From NCBI RefSeq assembly GCF_031628175.1, contig NZ_JAVLVT010000005.1, forward strand, positions 62,001 to 126,000: DNA of 64,000 nucleotides, written 5' to 3'. Shown piece after piece: positions 25,354 to 33,800 of the stretch. Positions within the stretch are counted from its first letter, which is position 1, and each line of letters begins with the position of its first letter. The DNA is from Lipingzhangella_A rawalii (lineage in GTDB: Bacteria > Actinomycetota > Actinomycetes > Streptosporangiales > Streptosporangiaceae). A program made the translations under genes and the position numbers. A model generated the notes under the pieces. That model had not been told where the DNA came from and ran no database searches. It was given only the letters and a program-made list of their open reading frames with translations.

Positions 25354-26670
25354 ATGGCCGTTGGAGGACACCGTGCAGGGCAGGGCGAGATCGGGAGCAT
25401 CGAATGCGACGTCTGTGTGGTGGGCGGCGGGCCCGCGGGCATGACCCTCGCACTCCTCCTCGCGACCCAGGGTCGTGAGGTCGTCGTGCTGGAGAAGAGC
25501 CGCTCCTTCGAGCGCTCGTTTCGCGGGGAGTCCATCGCCCCGGACTCGGCCTGGCTCCTGGATGAGCTCGGCGTGCTGCACGACCTGCGCCGCCAGGGAA
25601 TTCTGGACGTCCGCGCGATGGAGCTGAGCGACGCAGGGCAGCGGATGCTCACCGTCGACTTCGACGAGTTCGACCAACCGGTGCGCTATCCCGTGGAGAT
25701 CCCCCAGCCCATGCTGCTGGGGCAGCTGGCCCGCACCGCTGAACAGTATCCGGGATTCCGGCTCATCCAACAATGCTCGGCCGTTGGGCTGTGTTTCGAC
25801 GGCGACCGGGTCGCAGGGGTCCTGGCACGCACGTCCGCCGGAGATCTTCAGGTGAACGCGCGCCTGACTGTTGGAGCCGACGGCAGGTACAGCAAGGTGC
25901 GGGAGTGGGCCAGTATGGACAGCCGCGTCCGTCCGCTGGAGCGCGACTTTCTCTGGTTCACCATTCCCTGCCCGCCGGTTTGGAGTAACGACACCTACCG
26001 GGTGCGCATCAGCGGCGACCGGCACGCGATGTGTATCCCCACCTACCCGGACCTGGTGCGCGTGGGCGTGAACATCCCGAAGAACGGCCTCAAAGAATTG
26101 CGGGCGGCTGGGATCGAGGCGCTGCACACGCGCGTCCGGGAACTGGCTCCAGAGCTGACCGACCACGTCCAGGACTCGGTGCGCAGCTGGTCGAACACCT
26201 CCCGCCTGGACATCTTCACCACTGAGGTCCCGCGCTGGAGCAGACCGGGCCTCGTACTGGTCGGGGACGCCGCCCACACCCTTTCGCCGGTGCTCGCGCA
26301 AGGGGTCAACCATGCGATCATCGATGGCGTGAGCCTGGCTCCCCTCGTCGCCCCCACCCTGGAACGGCGTGACCTTGCCCAGCTGGACCAGGCATGTGTG
26401 GAGTTCCAGGCGTCCCGCCAGCGCCATGTGGCCCAAGCGCGTGCGATGCAGCTGCGTCAGGAGAAGCTGTTTGCCCTGTCCAGCCCGGCCGCGCAGGCAC
26501 TACGCCGCAGGATGTACCGTACAGTAGACCGCGTGCCAGCCCTGCGTAAACGGATCTGGGGACGCCTCTACTACTCGCTCGCGCAGCGCGGTGATCCAAC
26601 GCGCACCGGTCTGCCCCCGTGGAGTCGCCGGCATCGCAGTCGCTCGGAACCTGCGACGCGGTCGAGGTGA
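25354..26670 (+). CDS. FAD-dependent monooxygenase (PHBH fold)
   Basis: A 438-residue flavoprotein. Dinucleotide-binding VCVVGGGPAGMTLALLLATQ is at about residue 22. The DG motif region LTVGADGRYSKVREWASM is mid-protein, and the GD motif VLVGDAAHTLSPVLAQGVNHA is near residue 305. This is the class A monooxygenase/UbiH-like arrangement; halogenase motifs (WxWxIP) are not seen. A tailoring hydroxylation or epoxidation of the acyl chain or ring is likely. Some spirotetronate clusters use related FAD proteins as cyclases, so catalysis cannot be fixed from sequence. ATG 25354 has ATCGGAGGTAG upstream, 2 bp after the acyltransferase stop. Confidence 0.88.
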   Translation: MAVGGHRAGQGEIGSIECDVCVVGGGPAGMTLALLLATQGREVVVLEKSRSFERSFRGESIAPDSAWLLDELGVLHDLRRQGILDVRAMELSDAGQRMLTVDFDEFDQPVRYPVEIPQPMLLGQLARTAEQYPGFRLIQQCSAVGLCFDGDRVAGVLARTSAGDLQVNARLTVGADGRYSKVREWASMDSRVRPLERDFLWFTIPCPPVWSNDTYRVRISGDRHAMCIPTYPDLVRVGVNIPKNGLKELRAAGIEALHTRVRELAPELTDHVQDSVRSWSNTSRLDIFTTEVPRWSRPGLVLVGDAAHTLSPVLAQGVNHAIIDGVSLAPLVAPTLERRDLAQLDQACVEFQASRQRHVAQARAMQLRQEKLFALSSPAAQALRRRMYRTVDRVPALRKRIWGRLYYSLAQRGDPTRTGLPPWSRRHRSRSEPATRSR

Positions 26671-26675
26671 GCACC

Positions 26676-27815
26676 ATGTCCTCAGTGCCAACTCCCGACG
26701 CTGCGTCCCTGCCACCCCCACCGGGCACCTATCTCGACGAGATCAAACAACTCTTCCGGCTGCACGCCAAGGCACAGGGCGTCCCGGCACGGCGCTGCGA
26801 CCGGATCCTCGGCCGGATCACGGCAGTGGAGGGGCCGGGGCCCACCGCGTGGCCGGGGGCGTGGTCACGGACCGCCGAGGTATACGCGGCCAGCGGCTCC
26901 CATCTGGACGCCTGCCGGTACTACAACGCGGCTCGGTTCCCCTTCGTCGCCGATGCGCACCGAGCCAGAGCCCTCGAACGGTGTGTGGAGGAGTTCGGAC
27001 ACTGGGCCCGCGGGCGGGGAGTCGAGCGGCTCACCGTGCCCATCGGGGAGGTCGAGGTTCCGGTGTGGGCCGCGCCACCGGAGCCCGGGCGGCCACTCCT
27101 CGTGGTTACGGGCGGGATCGTTAGTATCAAGGAACAGTGGGGGCAGCTGTTGCCGGCCGCGCGCCGCCTGGGGATGACAGCAGTGGTCGCCGAACTGCCG
27201 AGTGTTGGGGAGAATCCGCTGCCCTACGGTCGGGAGAGCTGGCGGATGTTCCCGGCGCTCATTGACTTCATGGCGCATCGCGCTCGCACTTCGCACACCG
27301 TCGTCCTCGCCTTCAGCTTTGGAGGGCACCTCGCACTCCGAGCGGCAGCGCACGACCGGCGCATCCGGGGCATCGCAACAGTCGGCCCCCCGGTGTGGGA
27401 CTTCTTCCGTGACCGTGCCTGGTGGAATGAGGTGCCGTGGACGACGAAGGCGACGCTCGCCCATCTGGTGGACATCCCCCCGGAGCAGCTTCCCTCCCAG
27501 ATGGGGGACTGGGGAATCGGCCCCGACGAACTGGCCGAGGTCAGTGCCGACGTCTACTCCGTGGCCAGCCGTCGTGACGAGATCATCCCACGCGGCGACG
27601 TGGCCCGCTTGCGCAGCGGGCTCAGGCGGGTGGAGGTACTTGAGCACGACGATGTGCACGGGTCACCGCACCATCTCGGGGCCACCCGGTTGTGGTTGGC
27701 GCGGTCGATGCTCCTGGCCGGGGGCGCCCACGGGTGGCGGCCGAGAGCCCTGGAGATGGCGGCCGCCGCGCTGTCCCGGCTGGAGGCGTGGCGCCGGCCG
27801 AGGGGGCTGGACTGA
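26676..27815 (+). CDS. alpha/beta hydrolase (Agg5-like, acetate elimination)
   Basis: A 379-residue protein with a long N-terminal helical region (about 130 residues) before an alpha/beta-hydrolase core: PLLVVTGGIVSIKEQWGQLL, the nucleophile elbow VVLAFSFGGHLALRAAA (Ser), and a late DDVHGSPHH. This is the FrsA-like two-domain layout of the tetronate acetate-eliminating enzymes. Expected role: remove acetate from the acetylated tetronate to form the exocyclic double bond. ATG 26676 is preceded by GAGGTGAGC; the longer frame to 26619 lacks a good ribosome-binding site. The stop codon shares a base with the next start (TGATG). Confidence 0.85.
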   Translation: MSSVPTPDAASLPPPPGTYLDEIKQLFRLHAKAQGVPARRCDRILGRITAVEGPGPTAWPGAWSRTAEVYAASGSHLDACRYYNAARFPFVADAHRARALERCVEEFGHWARGRGVERLTVPIGEVEVPVWAAPPEPGRPLLVVTGGIVSIKEQWGQLLPAARRLGMTAVVAELPSVGENPLPYGRESWRMFPALIDFMAHRARTSHTVVLAFSFGGHLALRAAAHDRRIRGIATVGPPVWDFFRDRAWWNEVPWTTKATLAHLVDIPPEQLPSQMGDWGIGPDELAEVSADVYSVASRRDEIIPRGDVARLRSGLRRVEVLEHDDVHGSPHHLGATRLWLARSMLLAGGAHGWRPRALEMAAAALSRLEAWRRPRGLD

Positions 27816-28555
27816 TGGGCGGCTTCCTTTCACCCGGCCGGCGTCAGGCGGGGTTGGTGCTGCTGTGCTTTCACCATGCTGGTGGTGGGGCCTCCCTGTT
27901 CCACGGCTGGCAGGAGCATTTGGGGCCAGAGATCTCGGTGTGGCCGGTGCTTCTGCCGGGCCGGGAGCGCCGCGTCCGGGAGGCGCGGTACACCGACATC
28001 GCGGATCTGGTCCACGACCTGGCCACCGAGCTCTCCCCCGAGCTGGAGCGCCCGTACGCGATCTTCGGGCACAGCATGGGGGCGCTCATTGCCTACCGGT
28101 TCACCGCCCTGCGCCTGGCCCGGGGAGAACGTCCCCCGTCGGCGGTGTATCTGTCGGCGTGCGCGCCACCGGATTCACCCCGTGACGACCTACCCCGGGA
28201 CGCCTGTGACCAGCAACTGTTGGACTGGCTTATCGCCTTGGGGGGGATTCCGACGGAGCTGCTCTCCCACCCGCAACTGCTCGAGTTGAGCATTCCGGTG
28301 CTTCGGGATGACCTGCACCTGTGCCGACCACGGGTCGACCTGGATGCACCGGCACTGACCTGCCCCGTCCATGTCTTCGGGGGGGCGCACGACCGGCTGG
28401 TCACCGCGGGCAGCCTGAGGGAATGGAAAGAGGTCTCCAACTGTGATCCAGAACCGGTGCTCTTCGAAGGCGGACATTTTTACCTATCCGGAGGCCATCC
28501 CGAACTGATGAAGAAGATCAGGAGTTCGCTGGTCGAAGGTGGGGATACCGAGTAG
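27815..28555 (+). CDS. type II thioesterase
   Basis: A 246-residue editing thioesterase of the GrsT/TEII family. It has FHHAGGGASLFHGW near the N-terminus, the nucleophile elbow YAIFGHSMGALIAYR (Ser about 90), the Asp region HVFGGAHDRLVTAG and the His in VLFEGGHFYL. It would clear stalled acyl groups from the two ACPs and the PKS. ATG 27815 overlaps the hydrolase stop by one base. Confidence 0.92.
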   Translation: MGGFLSPGRRQAGLVLLCFHHAGGGASLFHGWQEHLGPEISVWPVLLPGRERRVREARYTDIADLVHDLATELSPELERPYAIFGHSMGALIAYRFTALRLARGERPPSAVYLSACAPPDSPRDDLPRDACDQQLLDWLIALGGIPTELLSHPQLLELSIPVLRDDLHLCRPRVDLDAPALTCPVHVFGGAHDRLVTAGSLREWKEVSNCDPEPVLFEGGHFYLSGGHPELMKKIRSSLVEGGDTE

Positions 28556-28605
28556 TCCAACCTGATTCGTCCGGGGTTCACAAACAAGAAAGGAATGATG
28601 GCCTG

Positions 28606-29040
28606 ATGAGGACGATCGAGACGACTGTCACCATCGCGGCGCCACCACGCGTGGTCTGGCAGATACTCGTCGAGTTCGAGGAGTACCAGGAATGGAATCC
28701 GTTCATCGTCTGGGCCGAGGGCAGTGCCACAGTCGGAGCCACCATCAAGGCGCACATCACTCCGCCGGGGCAGAAAGGGATGACCCATCGGCCAGTCATT
28801 GCGGATGCCGATCCAGAATCCCGACTCCGGTGGGTGGGAACACTCCCCATCCCCGGACTGTTCTCGGGAACCCACGAATTTCTTCTGGACCAGGAGAACG
28901 GTGGAACACGGCTGGTCCACCGCGAGGAGTTCACCGGCCTCCTCGTGCCCTTTCTCGGTGGAACACTACGGCGTACCGAGGTGGGGTTCGGGGAGCTGAA
29001 CAGGGCGCTGAAGGAACGCGCCGAGAACCGTGTCTCCTGA
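28606..29040 (+). CDS. SRPBCC-fold protein
   Basis: A 144-residue START/Bet v1-like small-ligand protein beginning TIAAPPRVVWQILVEFEEYQ, with EWNPFIVWAEG and the later HREEFTGLLVPFL. The family includes polyketide cyclases, but also many proteins of unknown role. As the last gene of the operon (50 bp after the thioesterase) it may bind or rearrange the tetronate; catalytic residues cannot be assigned. Confidence 0.85.
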   Translation: MRTIETTVTIAAPPRVVWQILVEFEEYQEWNPFIVWAEGSATVGATIKAHITPPGQKGMTHRPVIADADPESRLRWVGTLPIPGLFSGTHEFLLDQENGGTRLVHREEFTGLLVPFLGGTLRRTEVGFGELNRALKERAENRVS

Positions 29041-29120
29041 CCGCTCATGGCGCGGAATCCGTGGCACCCTGTGGACCGCGCGGTGGCCACCGTTCACCCA
29101 GAAGACCGCCTCATGCCTGC

Positions 29121-30308
29121 TCAGCGTTGCTCCCGCCGGGCGGCGAACAGAGCGGGTAGCGTGGACCGGCTGTGTGCATGGCTGACCTGGGACAGCCAGA
29201 CGGCTTCCTCGTCCACACCGACTCCGCCCTGCCCCGTCCAGCAGCCAACGTGGTGGGGCGCAACATCTGCGCGGGCCGCACGCAGACCCGCCTCGATCCA
29301 GCAGGCCTCGGCCATGGCGGCACGTTCGGACTCCGGCACCGCGCGGCCGCGGAGAAACTCCTCAACCTCCTTCTCCACCGCCGGATCCAGGTAGTAGCGA
29401 AGCTGCAGGATGCCGTCCCTGATCTCGATGATGCGCCGGTACAGCCGAAAACGCAGCTGGCCCAACACTCCGGTGTGCAGCGCGCTGGGCTCGGAGCCGC
29501 TGAGGGCGACTTCCGGGAACTGCCCTACGATGACACGCCACAGTGGACTGAGGCGGCGCAAAGACCGGTAGGTCTCGACGATCCTGCGCAGACTCAACAG
29601 TCCGGGCAGGCATGCGCCTACGGCCATCAGAGTAACCGCGGCGCCGAGCAGCAGTTCGGAACTGCGGTTGACCTCAACCGCCGACAACCCCACACCCAGA
29701 GCGTGCAGCACTACGTAGCACGTCTTGTAGATCGCGTAGCACACATTCAGAACCAGGCCGAGCCAGATCAACCGGAACGCGGTCTTCAGCAGCGCTTCGC
29801 TGGTGTCCCGAGCAACATGCCAGAACAGTTTGGCCGCTAGCGCGAGCGCGAACCCGAGGTAGGCCTGTAGCAGGATCCAGTAGGCCAGCGCCGCGGGCCG
29901 GTCAACGGTCGCCGTGAGTAGGTCGTGGGTCGAGGCGTGAACCTGCTCAGGAGTCAACGCATAGAGCAGGGTGAGGCACACACCAACCACGACCGCTCCG
30001 CCGGTCTGGTACAGCTGCGCCCAGGGGCGCCGATTGTAGAGACACGTCACCAGAGAGATGAAGCGCAACAGGGCCGCGGCGCAGATAATGCCCAGCAAAT
30101 GGTGCACGAGGGGCATGATGTCCTGGCCACCCGCCGCGGTGCTGACCCACTCTCGGACGAGTGGTAGTGGAACGGTCCTGGACAACGCGAGTGTGAAGAA
30201 GACCGTCCACAGCGCTCGTTGGCTCGACCCAACGGACAGCGACGGTATCCGTACCGCAACGACTAACCACAGAAGGACCAGTACAACCGTTTCGATGGGA
30301 CTGAGCAT
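29121..30308 (-). CDS. MAB_1171c-type membrane protein
   Basis: A 395-residue protein. Seven or so hydrophobic segments occupy the first about 250 residues (TVVLVLLWLVVAVRI, LLGIICAAALLRFISLV, GAVVVGVCLTLLYAL, ILLQAYLGFALALAAKLF, LIWLGLVLNVCYAIYK). A cytoplasmic C-terminal domain of about 140 residues begins SLRRLSPLWRVIVGQFPEVA and includes YRRIIEIRDGILQLRYYLDP. This layout matches actinobacterial MAB_1171c proteins, annotated as putative transporters but uncharacterised. It lies 8 bp downstream of the ImmA/IrrE-type gene and converges with the biosynthetic operon. It could export the product or take part in regulation; neither is shown. Confidence 0.78.
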   Translation of the reverse strand: MLSPIETVVLVLLWLVVAVRIPSLSVGSSQRALWTVFFTLALSRTVPLPLVREWVSTAAGGQDIMPLVHHLLGIICAAALLRFISLVTCLYNRRPWAQLYQTGGAVVVGVCLTLLYALTPEQVHASTHDLLTATVDRPAALAYWILLQAYLGFALALAAKLFWHVARDTSEALLKTAFRLIWLGLVLNVCYAIYKTCYVVLHALGVGLSAVEVNRSSELLLGAAVTLMAVGACLPGLLSLRRIVETYRSLRRLSPLWRVIVGQFPEVALSGSEPSALHTGVLGQLRFRLYRRIIEIRDGILQLRYYLDPAVEKEVEEFLRGRAVPESERAAMAEACWIEAGLRAARADVAPHHVGCWTGQGGVGVDEEAVWLSQVSHAHSRSTLPALFAARREQR

Positions 30309-30316
30309 CTGCCGGC

Positions 30317-30820
30317 CTAGCGGATGAAATGGAAGGCATCAACCATGGCTGAGTTTACTCCCTGGGAACGGTTTCTTTCCTCGTCGGGCAAGACTCCGGC
30401 CTTGGAGCGGATGAGTGAGGCCAGGAACTCCGCCTGCATTTCCTCTTCGGAGCTGTACCTGACCCGACCCAGCATGCGCTTTACCAGGGCCGGGTCCAGG
30501 TCCGGCATCAGTCGTGCGAGCAGTTCGCCATCTGAATGGATGCTTCGCATGTGCCCCCAGAGGATGTGTCCGATTTCATGAAGAATTATGTGATCAGAAT
30601 GCAGGCGTGACGTATTGGGTTCGTAGAATATGTAGTCCATCTCTTTTGTTGACAGCAGCATGCCGCAGGGTGCTGGGGATCCGAGTTCTTTTACTGGAAG
30701 AAGTTTCAGGTCTCGCCCTGTGTGTTTCGCAATGTTGTCGCAGAATCTGTTGATCTCGAACGGCGCGGGGATGTTAATATTGCGCAGAATATCATTGCAC
30801 TTTTTGCGAACACTCCTCAT
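30317..30820 (-). CDS. ImmA/IrrE-family metallopeptidase-like protein
   Basis: A 167-residue protein with the zinc motif ILHEIGHILWGH (HExxH) at about residue 83-94. A downstream SSEEEMQAEFLASLI supplies the third ligand Glu, as in ImmA/IrrE proteases. ATG 30820 has GGAGGGTAG 6 nt upstream and is preferred over the longer frame to 30901. ImmA-type proteins cleave partner XRE repressors; here the XRE gene is 18 kb away on the other side of the biosynthetic cluster. Its codons are less GC-rich than those of the flanking PKS genes. Operon with the MAB_1171c-type gene. Confidence 0.85.
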   Translation of the reverse strand: MRSVRKKCNDILRNINIPAPFEINRFCDNIAKHTGRDLKLLPVKELGSPAPCGMLLSTKEMDYIFYEPNTSRLHSDHIILHEIGHILWGHMRSIHSDGELLARLMPDLDPALVKRMLGRVRYSSEEEMQAEFLASLIRSKAGVLPDEERNRSQGVNSAMVDAFHFIR

Positions 30821-31230
30821 TCGGCTACCCTCCGGCGTATAGGGCGAGTCCAGCGGTTCAGTGTATGTGACGCATGCGTGTCCCGCAGGGATCCACATCA
30901 CTTAATGTGCACTCTCCGCTCCCTCGGGTAGCTGTGCGGGAATCCGTGGACATCGTGGCCGTGGCCCTCCGTTGTGCCAGGACAGATCATCAATACGTGA
31001 GGTCATCACACCGGCGTGTGCGGATGCCGGAGACTTTTGCCGACTGTGGTGAGTGAAGGCCATGGCTATTTGTGGCCACCGGTGCAGGGGGACACCGGCC
31101 AGAGAATGCAGGGCAGCCAATCGTCCACCGCGTGTGTTCACTCGCCGAAGAGGGTCGGTGTGCGCCAGGCACTGCACCCGGCCCGGGCCAAGGCGATTTC
31201 ATTCTTGGAGTCGCCTGACGTAACCGCTGG
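30821..31230. other. non-coding stretch upstream of the ImmA-type gene
   Basis: About 410 bp without a convincing gene. A perfect 10-bp palindrome ACGCATGCGT lies at 30870-30879, about 50 bp upstream of the ImmA-type start. It could be an operator. The right half leads into transposase debris. Confidence 0.4.
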
Positions 31231-31410
31231 TCACGCGATCCCGAGGAGATTGAGCTGGAGGGCGAAGCAGTCATAGCCCACCCACTGGTAAGCCGCGGGG
31301 ATACTCGCGAACCCCAGCCCGGCCAGCAGGCCGATCGCCAGATCGCGCAGTAGGGCCATGTTCTGCGGCGCTGCGCCTGTGCGCACCCGCCTGAGTTGAC
31401 TCACGTCTTG
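31231..31410 (-). pseudogene. ISAs1-type transposase C-terminal remnant
   Basis: Read on the minus strand to TGA at 31231: QLRRVRTGAAPQNMALLRDL, then AIGLLAGLGFASIPAAYQWV and FALQLNLLGIA. This fits the C-terminus of ISAs1-family transposases (a VRTGxGPxxMAxLRNLAIG-like stretch, ending LxLLGI). Nothing upstream on this strand continues it; the catalytic part is gone. Confidence 0.65.
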
Positions 31411-31501
31411 AGGGTTCGGAACGGGTGAAGCTTTTGACGTGCAGCGATGGGGTCAGGCTGGGGTGTTTTCACGCACTAATCGGTGCCCATAGAGTCGCGG
31501 G

Positions 31502-33122
31502 GTGTTCATCAGGCGGGTGCGTACGGCTTCGGGTGCCGTGGCGGTGCAGATCGCGGAGTACGCGGGTGGGCGCCAGCGGATCGTGGAGCATATCGGCTCG
31601 GCGTACACCGAGGCCGAGCTGGGGGTTTGCTGCGCCGGGCCCGGGAGTTGCTGCACAATCTGGCCCAGGAGGTCTTGGAACTCGGCCTGGAGCCCCGGCC
31701 GCCGGTGACGCGCCTGATCGAGGCACCTGGGCAGGAGGAGCTGTTCGACGCCGCCCCGGCGTCGGAGGCGGGGCGCGACGGTGGGGCCGGGTGACCGCCA
31801 CCGACTCGCGCCTGCTGTTCGAGTCCCTGGCCGGGGTGTACGGCGATTTGGGGTTGGACGCCCTGGGCGATGCGGTGTTCCGCGACCTGGTGATCGCCCG
31901 GGTGGGTGGAGCCGACGTCGCTGCTGGACTCCTCCCGGGTGCTCAGGCAGCTGGGCCGGGAGCCTGCCAGCTATTCCACGATGAAGCGCACCATGGCCCG
32001 CGTCGGCTCCGGTGCCTACCGCGACCAGGTCGCGGCCTTGTGCTTCACCCATGCCGTGCGCGGCGGCGACATCTCCCTGCTGCTTTACGACGTGGCCACG
32101 CTGTACTTCGAGGCCGGTCAAGAAGACGAGCTACGCACGGTGGGCTCCTCCAAGGAACGCCGCGTCGACCCCCAGATTGTGGTGGGCCTGCTGGCCGACC
32201 GCGGCGGGTTCCCGCTGGAGATCGGCTGCTTCAAGGGAAACAAGGCTGAGACCGCCACCCTCATCCCGCTCATCCCCCGCTTCCAGGCCCGCCACGGCCC
32301 GGCCGACCTGTGGTCGTCGTCGCCGAGGCCAGCATGCTCTCAGCCGCCAACCTGCGCGAGCTGGACCAGGACGATCTGCGCTTCATCGTCGGCTCACGCA
32401 CCACCTAGGCCGGTCGACCTGGCCTCCCACTTCCGCTGGCACGGCGACGCCTTCGACGATGGCCAGATCATCGACACCATCACCCTCAAGACCGACCATA
32501 CCCGCGAGAACAACACCGCACTGCGTGCCGAGCCCGTCTGGGACCCCCACCAGCACCCCACCTCCTGTCGGGCCGTCTGGGCCTACTCACGCAAACAAGC
32601 CGTGCGCGACGCCACGACCTTCACCGCCCAAGAAAACCGCGCCCGCGCCGTCATCACCGGAGAGAAGACCGCGCACCCCCCGGTTCGTCAAGACCACCAG
32701 CACCGAACGCAGCCTGGACGAAGCCGCACTCAAACGCGCCCGCCGCCTGGTCGGCCTCAAAGGCTACGTCAGCAACATCCCCGCTGCCCTCATGCCCCCC
32801 GAGGAGGAGGTCATCAGTTCCTACCACGACCTCTGGCACATCGAGCGGTCCTTCCGCATGAGCAAGACCGACCTGTAGGCCAGACCCATCTTCCACCGCT
32901 CCCGCCAGGCCATCGAAGCCCACCTCACCATTGTGTTCACCGCACTGGCCATCTCACGACACGTCCAAGCCCGCACCGGGCTCTCCACCCGCAACGTCGT
33001 CCGCCAGCTACGCCCCCTGCACTCGGCGCCCCTCGCCATTAACGGCACCACCCAGACCGTCGACCCCGGCATAGCCCCGACCAGCAAGCCATCCTCAACG
33101 CCATCCAGGCCAAACCCACGCA
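31502..33122 (+). pseudogene. IS1634-type transposase, multiply frameshifted, truncated by gap
   Basis: From GTG 31502 (FIRRVRTASGAVAVQIAEYA) homologous segments hop between all three frames: ARELLHNLAQEVLELGLEPR, DSRLLFESLAGVYGDLGLDA, YSTMKRTMARVGSGAYRDQV and ISLLLYDVATLYFEAGQEDE, FPLEIGCFKGNKAETATLIP, EASMLSAANLRELDQDDLRF, ASHFRWHGDAFDDGQIIDTI, and EEVISSYHDLWHIERSFRMS. An in-frame TAG at 32876 interrupts the last stretch, after which HLTIVFTALAISRHVQARTG continues. At least five frameshifts and two stops show long decay. The 3' end runs into the assembly gap at 33123. Confidence 0.82.
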
Positions 33123-33222
33123 NNNNNNNNNNNNNNNNNNNNNNNNNNNNNNNNNNNNNNNNNNNNNNNNNNNNNNNNNNNNNNNNNNNNNNNNNNNNNN
33201 NNNNNNNNNNNNNNNNNNNNNN
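33123..33222. other. assembly gap (100 N)
   Basis: Exactly 100 Ns, a conventional scaffold-gap length, so the true distance is unknown. It sits between a decayed transposase and a GC-rich repeat field, both likely to break an assembly. Genes could be missing here. Confidence 0.99.
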
Positions 33223-33228
33223 CCGCCG

Positions 33229-33325
33229 GCCGTCGTGCGGGGGAGCGCCCCCAGGGCGCGACGCCGCCGGCGGCCGAGACGGTGCGCGCGGATGGACGAT
33301 GACCGCGACCACATTCCCCACCATT
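33229..33325 (+). repeat. dispersed palindromic repeat, copy 1
   Basis: Core GGCCGTCGTGCGGGGGAGCG, then CCCCCAGGGCGCGACGCCGC and CGGCGGCC. Similarity to copy 6 (49592) continues about 45 bp further through GACGGTGCGCGCGGATGG to ACCACATTCCCC. The 5' end abuts the assembly gap. Confidence 0.8.
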
Positions 33326-33503
33326 CCCCGCGAGCGGTGGGACCGGGATGGTCCGCATGCCGCCGACAGCATGTCCCCGCCGGAGGCGCCGTGGGCTTCC
33401 CCACGCCATGGGCCACACCGGGCACCGGGGTGTAGAGGTGGTTCACTCGCAGGCATCGTGGTGGCCGTGGTGGCGGTGGTTGGTTGATTCTGCGCGTCGT
33501 GTT

Positions 33504-33580
33504 GGCCGCCGGCGGCGTCGCGCCGTGGTGGTTCCTGGTGGTGTGCTGTTTCCGGGGGCGCTCCCCCGCACGACGGCCAG
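33504..33580 (-). repeat. dispersed palindromic repeat, copy 2 with internal insertion
   Basis: Inverted copy: GGCCGCCGGCGGCGTCGCGCC, then about 29 bp of unrelated sequence (GTGGTGGTTCC...), then GGGGGCGCTCCCCCGCACGA and CGGCCAGC. The other copies have only CT at the insertion point. Confidence 0.75.
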
Positions 33581-33749
33581 CGGGGCGCGGTGGCCGTGGA
33601 ATGCATCCCGCTGCCCGGGGGAGCGCGCTTCCCGGGAGGGCGGCCAGCGGGGATGTGGGGGGGGCCGGGTGTGCTGGGGTGTTCTGTTGGCCGTATGGCT
33701 GGTGGGGGTGTTGGGGTGGGGGTGGTTGGTTGCCCGCGCGCGCCGTGTT

Positions 33750-33800
33750 GGCCGCCGGCGGCGTCGCGCCCTGGGGGCGCTCCCCCGCACGACGGCCAGC
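33750..33800 (-). repeat. dispersed palindromic repeat, copy 3
   Basis: Inverted, uninterrupted copy: GGCCGCCGGCGGCGTCGCGC, CCTGGGGGCGCTCCCCCGCA, CGACGGCCAGC. Over the core it is identical to copies 1 and 6 at nearly every position. Confidence 0.82.

Noticed and set aside
24715..26436. Minus-strand ORF of 573 codons antisense to the acyltransferase and monooxygenase genes
   Set aside because: Composition is Arg/Gly/His-rich without motifs; the plus-strand genes under it have complete catalytic motifs. It is a high-GC shadow frame.
25354..26670. Reading the flavoprotein as a tryptophan-type halogenase
   Set aside because: The flavin motifs fit, but I could not find the WxWxIP signature expected of flavin halogenases; monooxygenase is safer.
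28606..29040. Calling the SRPBCC protein a polyketide cyclase
   Set aside because: The fold is clear, but no cyclase-specific residues can be recognised and the pathway does not need an aromatic cyclase.
33229..33800. Possible CRISPR-like array from recurring 50-bp units
   Set aside because: Copies are in both orientations, unevenly spaced and palindromic, with no unique regular spacers and no cas genes.
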